This document shows, piece after piece, positions 34,930-42,755 of a DNA stretch of 64,000 nt (position 1 is its first letter; every line of letters begins with the position of its first letter). The stretch comes from Bacillota bacterium (GTDB taxonomy: Bacteria; Bacillota; Clostridia; Lachnospirales; Lachnospiraceae). The notes under the pieces were generated by a model. That model was given only the letters and a program-made list of their open reading frames with translations. It did no database searches and had not been told where the DNA came from. The stretch spans positions 5,058 through 69,057 of the forward strand of contig JAEXNR010000027.1 in NCBI GenBank assembly GCA_023439505.1, given 5' to 3'. A program made the translations under genes and the position numbers.

Positions 34930-35709
34930 TTAGATTACCTGATACTGCCTGCTTTCCTGACATCGATAATCTGTCGGCGTATACCCGGTTTTCTTTTTGA
35001 AAACCTTTGCAAAGTGAAAATAATCATAATAGCCTGACTGATTGGCAACTTCACTAATAGGTGCATCCGAATTTTTGAGTAATCTGCAAGCGTATTCCAT
35101 TCGTTTGTTCGTGGTATAGTCAGTAAATGAAATATTCATCTCTTTCTTGAACAACTGACTGATATAATTTTCACTCAAATGAAAATTATCCGATATCTCT
35201 TTCACAGAAATATAGCCATTCAGGTAATTATCATCGATATAATTAAGAATACTGCGAAATGTGACATTTTTTACCGTTCCATAGGAGGGATTTGGGCGAC
35301 TTTCATTATGTTCGTAATCCTCTGCGTTTTTGTTCCTTTTTAGCTCTTTATCCGCACGGATTAAAAGCTCAATCAGTTCATCATCATCAAATGGTTTGTT
35401 ACAATATCCGATTGCACCATAATTCATGGCTTCCTTAGCATATTGAAACTCCGTATATCCACTAACAACAATAAATTTAATATTCGGCATTTCCTGTGAT
35501 ATTTTTCCGATTAACTCAAGGCCATTCATGATTGGCATATTAATATCTGCCAGAACCAAATCAGGCTGATACCTCTTGATCTTTTCATAAGCCTCCTGGC
35601 CATTTTTAGCATCATCCATAATTTCAAAACCGTATTCCGTCCAATTAATTCTATGCTTTAGACTATTAATAATATAAAATTCATCATCCACCAATAATAC
35701 TTTATTCAA
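34930..35709 (-). CDS. AraC-type response regulator (YesN-like)
   Basis: The protein is 259 aa from a TTG at 35709: AGAGG lies 8 nt before it, and the receiver domain begins immediately after (NKVLLVDDE). The longer frame to 35766 adds an unrelated segment. The receiver domain has Asp8/Asp9, phospho-acceptor Asp55 in LADINMP and Lys in NKPFDD. The AraC domain occupies the last 100 residues (NFHLSENYISQLFKKEMNISF, then SGYYDYFHFAKVFKKKTGYTP). No histidine kinase is adjacent; the YesM kinase at 15619-17376 is a possible partner. Its position upstream of the ten-gene cluster makes it the likely regulator of that cluster. Confidence 0.92.
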   Translation of the reverse strand: MNKVLLVDDEFYIINSLKHRINWTEYGFEIMDDAKNGQEAYEKIKRYQPDLVLADINMPIMNGLELIGKISQEMPNIKFIVVSGYTEFQYAKEAMNYGAIGYCNKPFDDDELIELLIRADKELKRNKNAEDYEHNESRPNPSYGTVKNVTFRSILNYIDDNYLNGYISVKEISDNFHLSENYISQLFKKEMNISFTDYTTNKRMEYACRLLKNSDAPISEVANQSGYYDYFHFAKVFKKKTGYTPTDYRCQESRQYQVI

Positions 35710-35766
35710 TGCAACAACCTCTTTTCTCCAATTCTTGTTAAAAAAAGTAACAGATGAAAAAAGCAA

Positions 35767-36240
35767 AAAAACGCCCGCCTGAGTCAGTACTCCTATTGCG
35801 AACGCCTTTGTTCCATAGTTTTATTATCTTTAGTTTTATCAACCTTAATTTTAATTACCCTTAATCTTAATTATCCTTGGCCTAACACCATAGGAACGCA
35901 TTCCTCTTTTTATCCCCTAGTACTTCATAATTCGTCTTAATTCTACTCCTCTTTTAATATAAAAACAATAGCGATGCTTTGTATCGCTCTTCCATCTTTG
36001 GCCTCTTACCCTCTTCCTATAAAACTCTTTCTTGTAATTCCAAGAAATAATCCTTTATCCGCTGTCTTCAAACCTGACATTTTATTATAATCTGATTATA
36101 AATTCGAATTGCAGTAATTTCTCAACTAATTTTACAAAATACTTGATTATTTTTATCATACTTTTTACTTAGTCTGAATCATTGCAGAAATCATCAATGT
36201 TACTGTAAAATATGCAAACCCGGTCCTATTACACTTCAAA
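35767..36240. other. Intergenic 474 bp, no gene seen
   Basis: This is an AT-rich gap between the response regulator and the MFS gene. A weak minus-strand hairpin near 35768-35812 (CGTTCGC pairing with GCGGGCG through two G-U pairs, followed by seven U residues) may terminate transcription from the MFS side. A 16-bp direct repeat lies at 35843-35873. I found no ORF with a ribosome site and no RNA gene. Confidence 0.5.
35843..35873. repeat. Two direct repeats ccttaatYttaatta, 16-bp period
   Basis: Copies at 35843-35857 and 35859-35873 differ at one base. They lie about 135-165 bp upstream of the TTG start of the response regulator. Regulators of this class commonly bind direct repeats, so this could be an autoregulatory site; the low complexity is a caution. 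Confidence 0.4.
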
Positions 36241-37545
36241 TCACAATTGAAATTTCTTCCAGGAATTTCTTGAATAATAACACACGGTAAATCCAAGTAC
36301 TGCCAATATACTCCAGACTGCAAATGTTATTCTCCATCCAAAACTCTGTGTCAGAGCACCCGTTCCATATCCGGATAAAGCACTCCCGATATATGCTGCG
36401 GAATTGATGATCCCGCATACAGAGGAAACCCTGCCGTATTTCTTAAAATAAATTGGCACCAAACTGATCAGCATGGTATTCACTCCTAACATCGCGGAGG
36501 ACGTAATACATAATAAAATCAGAACTGCAAACATAGGAATATGCCAAATAAGCATTGGTAAAATTCCGATTACCGCAATGGCAAAAAAAAGTGCTGATGT
36601 CAGCAATTCATTTTTACAAATATTTTTGTTCAAATAATTTGCCGCGTATACACCGGCCAGATTTGTGATCGGAAGCAACATACTGAGCTGGATTGCTAAG
36701 GAGGTACTGGTATGATAAGCGTCCATAAGATAGGTAGGCGTCCAGGTGGTAATTCCATCTTTGATTACTCCATGAAAAACTGCACCGAAGATCAGAGCGA
36801 TTATTATCATAAACATTAATTGACTTTTTTTATTCTTATCCTTCGTTGGAGAAATGCTTTCCTGACTTTCTTTCCCCTCCATTGATCCGACACCCTGTAT
36901 CTCAACATGCTCTTCCAACTTAGCCATAGCAATCAGCCATAGAAAGGCGATGATAACAATCACACAGGCAGACACATAAAATACACCTCTCCAATTCCAA
37001 TATCGTATGAATAGGGAACACATAAGATACGTCATGAAAGTGCCTGCCGGAACAGTCAGGGATAGACTTACACTCGCTTTCATGGATTGCTCCGTCTCCA
37101 GGCGGCCAGATAATAAATTAAGCATCGGCGACCAGATCATCGATTGTGCGATCCCATTCAGTAACCAAAATACAGCCATACTAACAGGACTATTACATCC
37201 TCCCATCAAAAAATTACTGATTCCCGACAGGAGCAAACCGCTAAACACCATATTACGTGACCTGACAATATCGCCAAGGAATCCATTGAAAAACTGTCCC
37301 GCGCCATATGCAATAAAAAATGCTGTTACAACCAATCCCATTTGCGTTTTCGTATAACCCTCTTGATACATGATATCATTCATACTGGCGGCAAAATTTA
37401 ATCTCCCCAGATAAGTCGAGCAATATGCTATCCAGCAAATCATTATCAGCTGTGTAATTCTCTTCTTATCAGTTATCTTGTTTGGTATCTTGTTTGTCTT
37501 CTTATTGATTTTCTTATTGATTATCCTATTTATTTTCTTCCTCAT
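36241..37545 (-). CDS. MFS transporter, organophosphate:phosphate antiporter (GlpT/UhpT)-like
   Basis: The protein is about 434 aa with 12 predicted membrane segments. The start at 37545 (AGGTG 6 nt upstream) is better placed than the ATG at 37554. AYCSTYLGRLNFAASM in TM1 and GQFFNGFLGDIVRSR in the 2-3 loop are characteristic of the OPA family, which exchanges sugar phosphates or glycerol-3-phosphate for phosphate. The cytoplasmic N-tail is an unusual tandem repeat of four-residue units (INRI-INKK-INKK-TNKI-PNKI-TDKK). The gene stands alone, with no neighbour in the same transcript. Confidence 0.85.
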   Translation of the reverse strand: MRKKINRIINKKINKKTNKIPNKITDKKRITQLIMICWIAYCSTYLGRLNFAASMNDIMYQEGYTKTQMGLVVTAFFIAYGAGQFFNGFLGDIVRSRNMVFSGLLLSGISNFLMGGCNSPVSMAVFWLLNGIAQSMIWSPMLNLLSGRLETEQSMKASVSLSLTVPAGTFMTYLMCSLFIRYWNWRGVFYVSACVIVIIAFLWLIAMAKLEEHVEIQGVGSMEGKESQESISPTKDKNKKSQLMFMIIIALIFGAVFHGVIKDGITTWTPTYLMDAYHTSTSLAIQLSMLLPITNLAGVYAANYLNKNICKNELLTSALFFAIAVIGILPMLIWHIPMFAVLILLCITSSAMLGVNTMLISLVPIYFKKYGRVSSVCGIINSAAYIGSALSGYGTGALTQSFGWRITFAVWSILAVLGFTVCYYSRNSWKKFQL

Positions 37546-37644
37546 ATCATTCACCTGCTTTATTATAATTCAGACTCTATTATAGTCATTTTCACCCGTG
37601 CTACCTATGGATGTATTACAGATTAAAATGTATGAATTAGCGTT

Positions 37645-37785
37645 TTATCTTCCCTGCATATCGCCGCACACTATTTGCCTGCTTTCCTTATCCAGACGTA
37701 TCGAAACCGGACCATTGGTTATGTATGTATCTTCGCACTCTATGGCGATTTCTTTGTACTTTGATGCTTCATATTGAAATTCCAT
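37645..37785 (-). CDS. Small unknown ORF (46 aa)
   Basis: The ATG at 37785 has AAGGGG 6 nt upstream, a good ribosome site. The peptide (MEFQYEASKYKE... ending CGDMQGR) is charged and has no membrane segment. It lies in the divergent gap between the MFS gene and the M20 amidohydrolase gene. It could be a small protein, or the end of a lost gene since the frame extends to 37878. I recognise no family. Confidence 0.35.
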   Translation of the reverse strand: MEFQYEASKYKEIAIECEDTYITNGPVSIRLDKESRQIVCGDMQGR

Positions 37786-37896
37786 GTCATTCCCCTTACA
37801 ATTCTGCATAAGTAAATAGAATGGATGAGCAAATTGCCAGCCATTGTTTCCGTTAACGATAATTATAGGCTGCTTCACGGCAGATGGAGGTTACTT

Positions 37897-39195
37897 ATGA
37901 ATCTGAAAGAGATCGTATGTCGTATCATTGATGAACACCAGGATGAACTGATCGGAATAGCCAAAGAAATCTACGCGAACCCTGAGCTAGGGTACAAAGA
38001 ATTCAATACTGCCAACCTGATTAAGGATCAATGGAAGAAGCTGAAGCAAGATTATCAGAGTGATCTTGCCGTTACGGGGGTAAAAGCAAGGGTGAAAGGC
38101 CGAAAATCAAGGTTAAATGTTTGTATTATAGGAGAAATGGATGCCGTTGTTTGCCCTTTGCACCCTTTTGCCGATCCAATGACAGGAGCCGCTCATGCCT
38201 GCGGGCACCACACACAGATTGCCTCGATGATTGGCTGTTCCATCGGACTGATAAAAGGTAATCTTATGAATGCATTGGATGGCGATGTAACTTTTCTTGC
38301 CGTTCCTGCTGAAGAATTTATTGAACTGGAATACAGGGAGAGACTAAAAAAAGAAGGCCGCATTACCTTCTTTGGCGGGAAACAGGAACTAATAAAGCTT
38401 GGCGCCTTTGATGACGTAGATATAGCAATGATGACACATTCCCAGACAAATGCAAAGGGCAGTAAAATCTTTGCCGGCGGCAGCAGTCTTGGTTTTGTCG
38501 GAAAAACCATCACCTTTACCGGCAAAGAAGCACACGCCGGAGGCGCTCCCCATGAAGGGATCAATGCCCTGAATGCCGCCATGGCATCTATTCTGTGTAT
38601 CCATGCACAACGGGAAACTTTCCAGGATAAAGATAGTGTCCGGGTTCATCCGATTATAACTAAGGGAGGTGATCTGGTTAACATTGTCCCTGCTGATGTC
38701 CATATGGAAACCTATGTCCGGGCAAAGAACCTCAATGCGGTAATGGATGCTTGTGTTAAAGTGGACCGTGCAATTACAGGTGCTGCCTATGCGATCGGGG
38801 CTCAGTCGGAAATCCGGAATATTCCCGGTTATATGCCGTTACAACAAGATGATCATCTGGACCAGATTTTTCGCGCAAATGTCATAACCCTGATGGGTAA
38901 AGATAACCTTGTAGAAGGAGTCGATCTGACCGGTTCCACAGATATGGGTGACCTTGGTCAGATCCTCCCTGTCATTCACCCTCTGGTCAGTGGTTTTCAA
39001 GGCAGTGTACACAGTAAGGATTTTATGGTAAATGATTGGTATACTGCCGTTATTCTTCCGGCAAAATTAATGGCGATGACTGTAATCGATCTGCTGGAAC
39101 AGGATTGCGAGAAGGGGTTAGCTGTAAAAAACAGCTTCACCCCCACTTTTAACAAATTAACATATGAAGCATACTGGAATCAATTAATCCATTAA
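37897..39195 (+). CDS. M20 family metallo-amidohydrolase
   Basis: The protein is 432 aa from the ATG at 37897 (GGAGG 6 nt upstream); the frame opens earlier at 37825 but without a site. The M20 amidohydrolase motif HACGHH and NPELGYKEFNT identify the N-acyl-amino-acid/AbgB-like branch; VPAEEFIELEYRERL carries the Glu-Glu pair. A dimerisation domain begins near GKTITFTGKEAHAGGAPHEG. It would deacylate a small N-acyl compound or peptide. Its 3' end overlaps the convergent DUF4127 gene by 12 bp. Confidence 0.88.
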   Translation: MNLKEIVCRIIDEHQDELIGIAKEIYANPELGYKEFNTANLIKDQWKKLKQDYQSDLAVTGVKARVKGRKSRLNVCIIGEMDAVVCPLHPFADPMTGAAHACGHHTQIASMIGCSIGLIKGNLMNALDGDVTFLAVPAEEFIELEYRERLKKEGRITFFGGKQELIKLGAFDDVDIAMMTHSQTNAKGSKIFAGGSSLGFVGKTITFTGKEAHAGGAPHEGINALNAAMASILCIHAQRETFQDKDSVRVHPIITKGGDLVNIVPADVHMETYVRAKNLNAVMDACVKVDRAITGAAYAIGAQSEIRNIPGYMPLQQDDHLDQIFRANVITLMGKDNLVEGVDLTGSTDMGDLGQILPVIHPLVSGFQGSVHSKDFMVNDWYTAVILPAKLMAMTVIDLLEQDCEKGLAVKNSFTPTFNKLTYEAYWNQLIH

Positions 39196-40707
39196 ATTCT
39201 CCATGGTATGCTGATGATATTCAACGTCTATCCCGACCTCAAACATTCTCTTCCAAGGCAGTGTAACATTGTGTAATTTAATATTCTTTGCTAAACTGCC
39301 TATATTTTCATGAATGAATTTCAGCAGATAATCTTTTACCAGTGAACTTGCCAATCCATCCGTTTCTTTTACATCAAAATAACTCATTCCCAGATCAGGA
39401 AGCAGCTGTTTTGCAATATAGGTTCTTACCACACCACCATATCCTGCGTCTTCCACATACCGTAACGCCAAAAAGTCCATATGCTGTCTGTTCTTTCCAT
39501 AATAAAGGAAATGTACCCCTTGAGAAATTGAAGTTCCCAATGTATTCGACGATGTATTCCAACCGGCATAACCAATCATCTGATCCAAAAGCTCCCGTTT
39601 GTTCAATAATGCGATGAGATCCAGGTCTCCGCCATTCGCATATGCATTGTCTCCGATGGTAACCGGTATATGATCCTGGATACAGTCTTCTAAGAAGCTG
39701 GTAAATTCGGTGATATTTCGTTCTACCTGATAATCCCTGTTTCGAACCGGCTGATCCTCTGATTCCATCATATGATTGGCAGGACAGTTCACAGCAAGAC
39801 AAAAGTCCGCTGCCTCATAGGAATCCGTTATTCTGCAATTAGCCGCCAGAAGTTGATATTTGATGGTCTCTCCCAGCGCCCGATCCTCATAAGCCGGTAT
39901 GATATAAGGTGCATGAATTGAAGAATACTTCAGATATACTTTCGGCTTTTTATTATGAAAGGTGTTAACAATTCTGGAAAGCAGAGTCAGACCGATCTCA
40001 TCCGCTCCGGGATAGATCAGGACTTTATCCTGAAGTAATTTTATTTCAAGCTGTTTACGCACTGTCTCCTGATCCATTGCCGTATATCCATAAGCAGACG
40101 AATCATCCTGAGGTATGATAAGGAAATCAATCACCTCTTCTTTTACATATTCAAGGGTTTTCAAGTTAAATTCCAGATTAAACTTTCTGCGTTCCGTATA
40201 ATCATACAAAGCTGTTTGATCCAGACTCCCCATTAACACATTTAGTTCTGATGAATTATTCTCTCCCAGTCGTGATTTATGTAATAATTCTCCCAGCTCA
40301 TGTATTTTCTCACCATAAATCTCATAATAATCCGGCTCTTCTTCGCTGCTGGAATAACCCGGACATCGCATGATACACTGAAACGCATAGATGATCAGAT
40401 TGGGATTATTTCTCTTTAAGTCACGAAGAAGGCTATGCCTTTTCATAACAGTGGCATAATCAAGGTGATGCAGTCTGGAGGGAATCAACCCCCCATAGAG
40501 CAAGGTATCCATTGATAGGATCAGTGCATCTGCCTCCTTTGTATTTGTTAAAAGGAATTCCTTCATTTCCTCTGCTTGAGCAGGCAATTTCTTATTCCCC
40601 AGGCGTTTTGGCAAAATCAACTGCAACTCCTCGGAATGATATAGCTTGTAGGGAAATTCCATATTACACGGCCTTTCATCCAAAGGCAGCAGGACTATTT
40701 TTTTCAT
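39184..40707 (-). CDS. DUF4127 family protein
   Basis: The 507-aa protein opens with KIVLLPLDERPCN, the signature of DUF4127, and continues with SMDTLLYGGLIPSR, IIPQDDSSAYG and CPANHM blocks typical of that family. There is no signal peptide. The function is not known to me; the family is frequent next to carbohydrate and amino-acid hydrolase genes. It is convergent with the M20 gene, the stop codons overlapping. Confidence 0.85.
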   Translation of the reverse strand: MKKIVLLPLDERPCNMEFPYKLYHSEELQLILPKRLGNKKLPAQAEEMKEFLLTNTKEADALILSMDTLLYGGLIPSRLHHLDYATVMKRHSLLRDLKRNNPNLIIYAFQCIMRCPGYSSSEEEPDYYEIYGEKIHELGELLHKSRLGENNSSELNVLMGSLDQTALYDYTERRKFNLEFNLKTLEYVKEEVIDFLIIPQDDSSAYGYTAMDQETVRKQLEIKLLQDKVLIYPGADEIGLTLLSRIVNTFHNKKPKVYLKYSSIHAPYIIPAYEDRALGETIKYQLLAANCRITDSYEAADFCLAVNCPANHMMESEDQPVRNRDYQVERNITEFTSFLEDCIQDHIPVTIGDNAYANGGDLDLIALLNKRELLDQMIGYAGWNTSSNTLGTSISQGVHFLYYGKNRQHMDFLALRYVEDAGYGGVVRTYIAKQLLPDLGMSYFDVKETDGLASSLVKDYLLKFIHENIGSLAKNIKLHNVTLPWKRMFEVGIDVEYHQHTMENLMD

Positions 40708-41112
40708 TATATTCTTTTCCTTTCCTCATGCTATTCCTCTGTATTGACAGAGATGCTTTCTTAAAAGCCCCACTTCTTCTGACAGCCGTTCCCGGCGCGG
40801 CCTTCATCTATCTGTTCGGCTGCTACGGGCTTTTGTGTCAGTTTCATGTGACCAAATTCTTATAAATGAAACAAAATTATCATAACATGTCATTTGTCAA
40901 AAGCCTTTATAAATTGTATGAATAACTTGATGTATCTTATTAAATTTATGCAACCGTAATTGCTCCTCTTTATCCGTTATATTCTCATATCAGCATCTAC
41001 GCGTGCTACTGGCTTGCACGCGTAAATTCAATGAGTGAATTAGTTTTATATAATTCTCACTAACTTAAGGAGCATCAACTACCTGTACAGAGCGTCGAAA
41101 TGATATCATAAC
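40708..41112. other. Intergenic 405 bp with a 9-bp inverted repeat
   Basis: This is the gap between DUF4127 and mecA (beyond its terminator). It holds a perfect inverted repeat, tacgcgtgc at 40998-41006 and gcacgcgta at 41016-41024, with a 9-nt spacer. The repeat is unusually CG-rich for its surroundings. It has no U-tract. A more GC-rich stretch (40745-40850) is open on the plus strand but lacks a ribosome site. The rest is AT-rich and unassigned; the DUF4127 promoter should be here. Confidence 0.45.
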
Positions 41113-41159
41113 AGCAAAAAACAGGCTTTTGATCCTATGCCAAAAGCCTGTTTTTTGCT
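41113..41159. terminator. Bidirectional terminator downstream of mecA
   Basis: A perfect 19-bp inverted repeat pairs 41113-41131 with 41141-41159, with a 9-nt loop. The arms carry A6/T6 runs, so a U-tract follows the GC core (caggcttttg) in either direction. It lies 21 bp after the mecA stop. Confidence 0.9.
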
Positions 41160-41180
41160 TTCCTTTATATGAAATAATAG

Positions 41181-41975
41181 TTATAAATTTCTCAGAACTT
41201 CCAGGGCTTTCTCTCTGATAATGACATCAGCCCGCTCCTCAAGATATGCCAGGTATTGATTATCTTCTTTGATCTCTTGCGAGAATTCAGAAGCTATGAA
41301 TAGAAATCTGCGAATCTCACCTTGTTTCATGCCGGTTGAAGCAATTGACATGCTATATCCTCTTTTATCCTTGTATAACTTGGAGGGAACTTGCATTCCC
41401 ACTAACTTGCTGAACTGTTCTGCATCATTCAGATTACGAAATAACAGCTGATAATTCCCGGCTTTTAGTTCTTCCTGTATCATCTCTTCGATGGTACCGG
41501 CTTCATCCTCCCGGAGATCTTCCTCTTGGAGATCTTCCTTTTGGAGTTCAGTTGTTTCCCGGGTCTCTTCTGATTCATCCATGTGATTTTGAACTTGCGC
41601 CATACACTCTTGAAATGCCCGAATCTTATCCAGTCCCTTTTTGTTCATCATATCCAACAGGCGTTCCCTTCCGATCAGGTTGACAGCTTCATAAACATTC
41701 AAATAATTTTGAATCATGTCATCTATTGACTTTTCCACGCTCATATCTGTGATATTTAGAACAATCTCATGGTTTGGCATAAATATGGATTGGATGGTCT
41801 GGTACTCCGGCATGGAAAATCCGGCTTCTCTGGCCTTATTAATAATATCTCTTAAAAAGTTTTCTGCCAGATCCTGCTGTTGAAAGAGTTCAGACAATTC
41901 GTATCCCATCTGGCCAATTTCATTTTCATGAAGAATACATCTTACCGTATGATCATTTATTCTGTTAAATGTCAT
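41181..41975 (-). CDS. mecA: ClpC adaptor protein MecA
   Basis: This 264-aa adaptor delivers unfolded or specific substrates to the ClpCP protease. The N-terminal substrate-binding domain opens with RINDHTVRCILHENEI, as in Bacillus MecA. An acidic linker (about 135-165) contains a tandem repeat (ELQKEDLQEEDLREDE). The C-terminal ClpC-binding domain covers about 170-264 (LLFRNLNDAEQFSKLVG ... GEIRRFLFIASEFS). It stands alone behind a promoter overlapping a CIRCE operator, which implies heat-shock (HrcA) control. Confidence 0.9.
   Translation of the reverse strand: MTFNRINDHTVRCILHENEIGQMGYELSELFQQQDLAENFLRDIINKAREAGFSMPEYQTIQSIFMPNHEIVLNITDMSVEKSIDDMIQNYLNVYEAVNLIGRERLLDMMNKKGLDKIRAFQECMAQVQNHMDESEETRETTELQKEDLQEEDLREDEAGTIEEMIQEELKAGNYQLLFRNLNDAEQFSKLVGMQVPSKLYKDKRGYSMSIASTGMKQGEIRRFLFIASEFSQEIKEDNQYLAYLEERADVIIREKALEVLRNL
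41513..41542 (-). repeat. 15-bp tandem duplication in the mecA acidic linker
   Basis: ggagatcttcctctt (41513-41527) is followed directly by ggagatcttcctttt (41528-41542), one mismatch, encoding the repeated E-D-L-Q/R-E/K units of the linker. It preserves the reading frame and sits between the two folded domains, where length is likely tolerated. Confidence 0.75.
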
Positions 41976-42087
41976 AAGATCACCTCCATCATTAAATCAT
42001 CTATCCTATGTGAATGGTTCCTTCCATTTGCACTACCTGTATTGTATTATTTTCCCAGTTCCAATATTGAGATGTTTTTATAATATA

Positions 42088-42130
42088 TATATACCATTTT
42101 TTATTAGCACTGTCAATACGAGAGTGCTAA
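42088..42130 (-). promoter_or_regulatory. Sigma-A promoter with CIRCE operator upstream of mecA
   Basis: The CIRCE-like element is TTAGCACTG (42104-42112), a 9-nt spacer, and GAGTGCTAA (42122-42130), one mismatch from the consensus for HrcA. On the minus strand the promoter is TTGACA (42111-42116), a 17-nt spacer and TATATA (42088-42093), so the -35 lies inside the operator. The transcript would have a leader of about 105 nt before the mecA ATG at 41975. HrcA bound here should block the polymerase. Confidence 0.85.
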
Positions 42131-42208
42131 TTTTATTCATTTCATCCATTTCACAAATAAAATCTGACATTACCAACAATTCATCGTTAATTTTCACTAA
42201 AAGCACAG

Positions 42209-42252
42209 CAAAAAACAGGCAAATTAACTGTGCGCCAGTATGCCTGTTTTTG
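42209..42252 (-). terminator. Terminator of the exporter-marR operon
   Basis: An 11-bp stem pairs 42211-42221 (aaaaacaggca) with 42241-42251 (tgcctgttttt), with a 19-nt loop. On the minus strand it ends in a run of U residues. It lies 38 bp after the marR stop codon at 42290. The core resembles that of the mecA terminator (caggc/gcctg). Confidence 0.78.
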
Positions 42253-42289
42253 TTCACTGATAAATGAGTATTAATTTATAACCATAGAA

Positions 42290-42727
42290 CTACTCTTGTG
42301 TAAGACTGTCTTCAAGATTTTCACATATTTTTGTAAGGATCCGTTGGAAGAGCTCTATCTCCTCCTCCGGGATATCCTTTCTTAAAATATGTTCAAATTC
42401 GAGAAACATGTCACAAATATTCAATGCTATTTTTCTGCCCTTGCCCGTCATACATATGATAACGCTTCGTCTGTTTCCGGGATTTACTTCCCTTGCCAAT
42501 AATCCTTGTTTTACCAGATTATCGATATTTCTTGACATTGTTGTGGTATCCATATGACAGCGGTCAGAAAGTTCCTTCTGGCTTAAACGGTCTTCCTTTA
42601 AAAGAGTATTCAAAATTCTGGCCTGGCCCTGACCGGGCTTTAACCCATTCGCCGAAAGCACCGGTGATATCAATTGCTTCCTTGCTCTCTCCTCACGGAT
42701 AAAGAGTTCCCTTACACTACCTTTCAT
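42290..42727 (-). CDS. MarR family transcriptional regulator
   Basis: The 145-aa winged helix-turn-helix repressor has LSQKELSDRCHMDTTTMSRNIDNLVKQGLL (recognition region about 48-78) followed by the wing VNPGNRRSVIICMTGKG. It is the last gene of the operon with the two ABC exporter genes upstream and very probably binds the palindromic operator at 46381-46430 to repress the operon, being released by a drug-like ligand. Confidence 0.92.
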   Translation of the reverse strand: MKGSVRELFIREERARKQLISPVLSANGLKPGQGQARILNTLLKEDRLSQKELSDRCHMDTTTMSRNIDNLVKQGLLAREVNPGNRRSVIICMTGKGRKIALNICDMFLEFEHILRKDIPEEEIELFQRILTKICENLEDSLTQE

Positions 42728-42755
42728 CCTGTTACTCCTATCTGGTAATCACCAT

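Noticed and set aside
40728..40865. Open frame on the plus strand encoding a short hydrophobic peptide (ending HVTKFL)
   Set aside because: No ribosome binding site precedes the ATG, and most of the longer frame is antisense to the DUF4127 gene.
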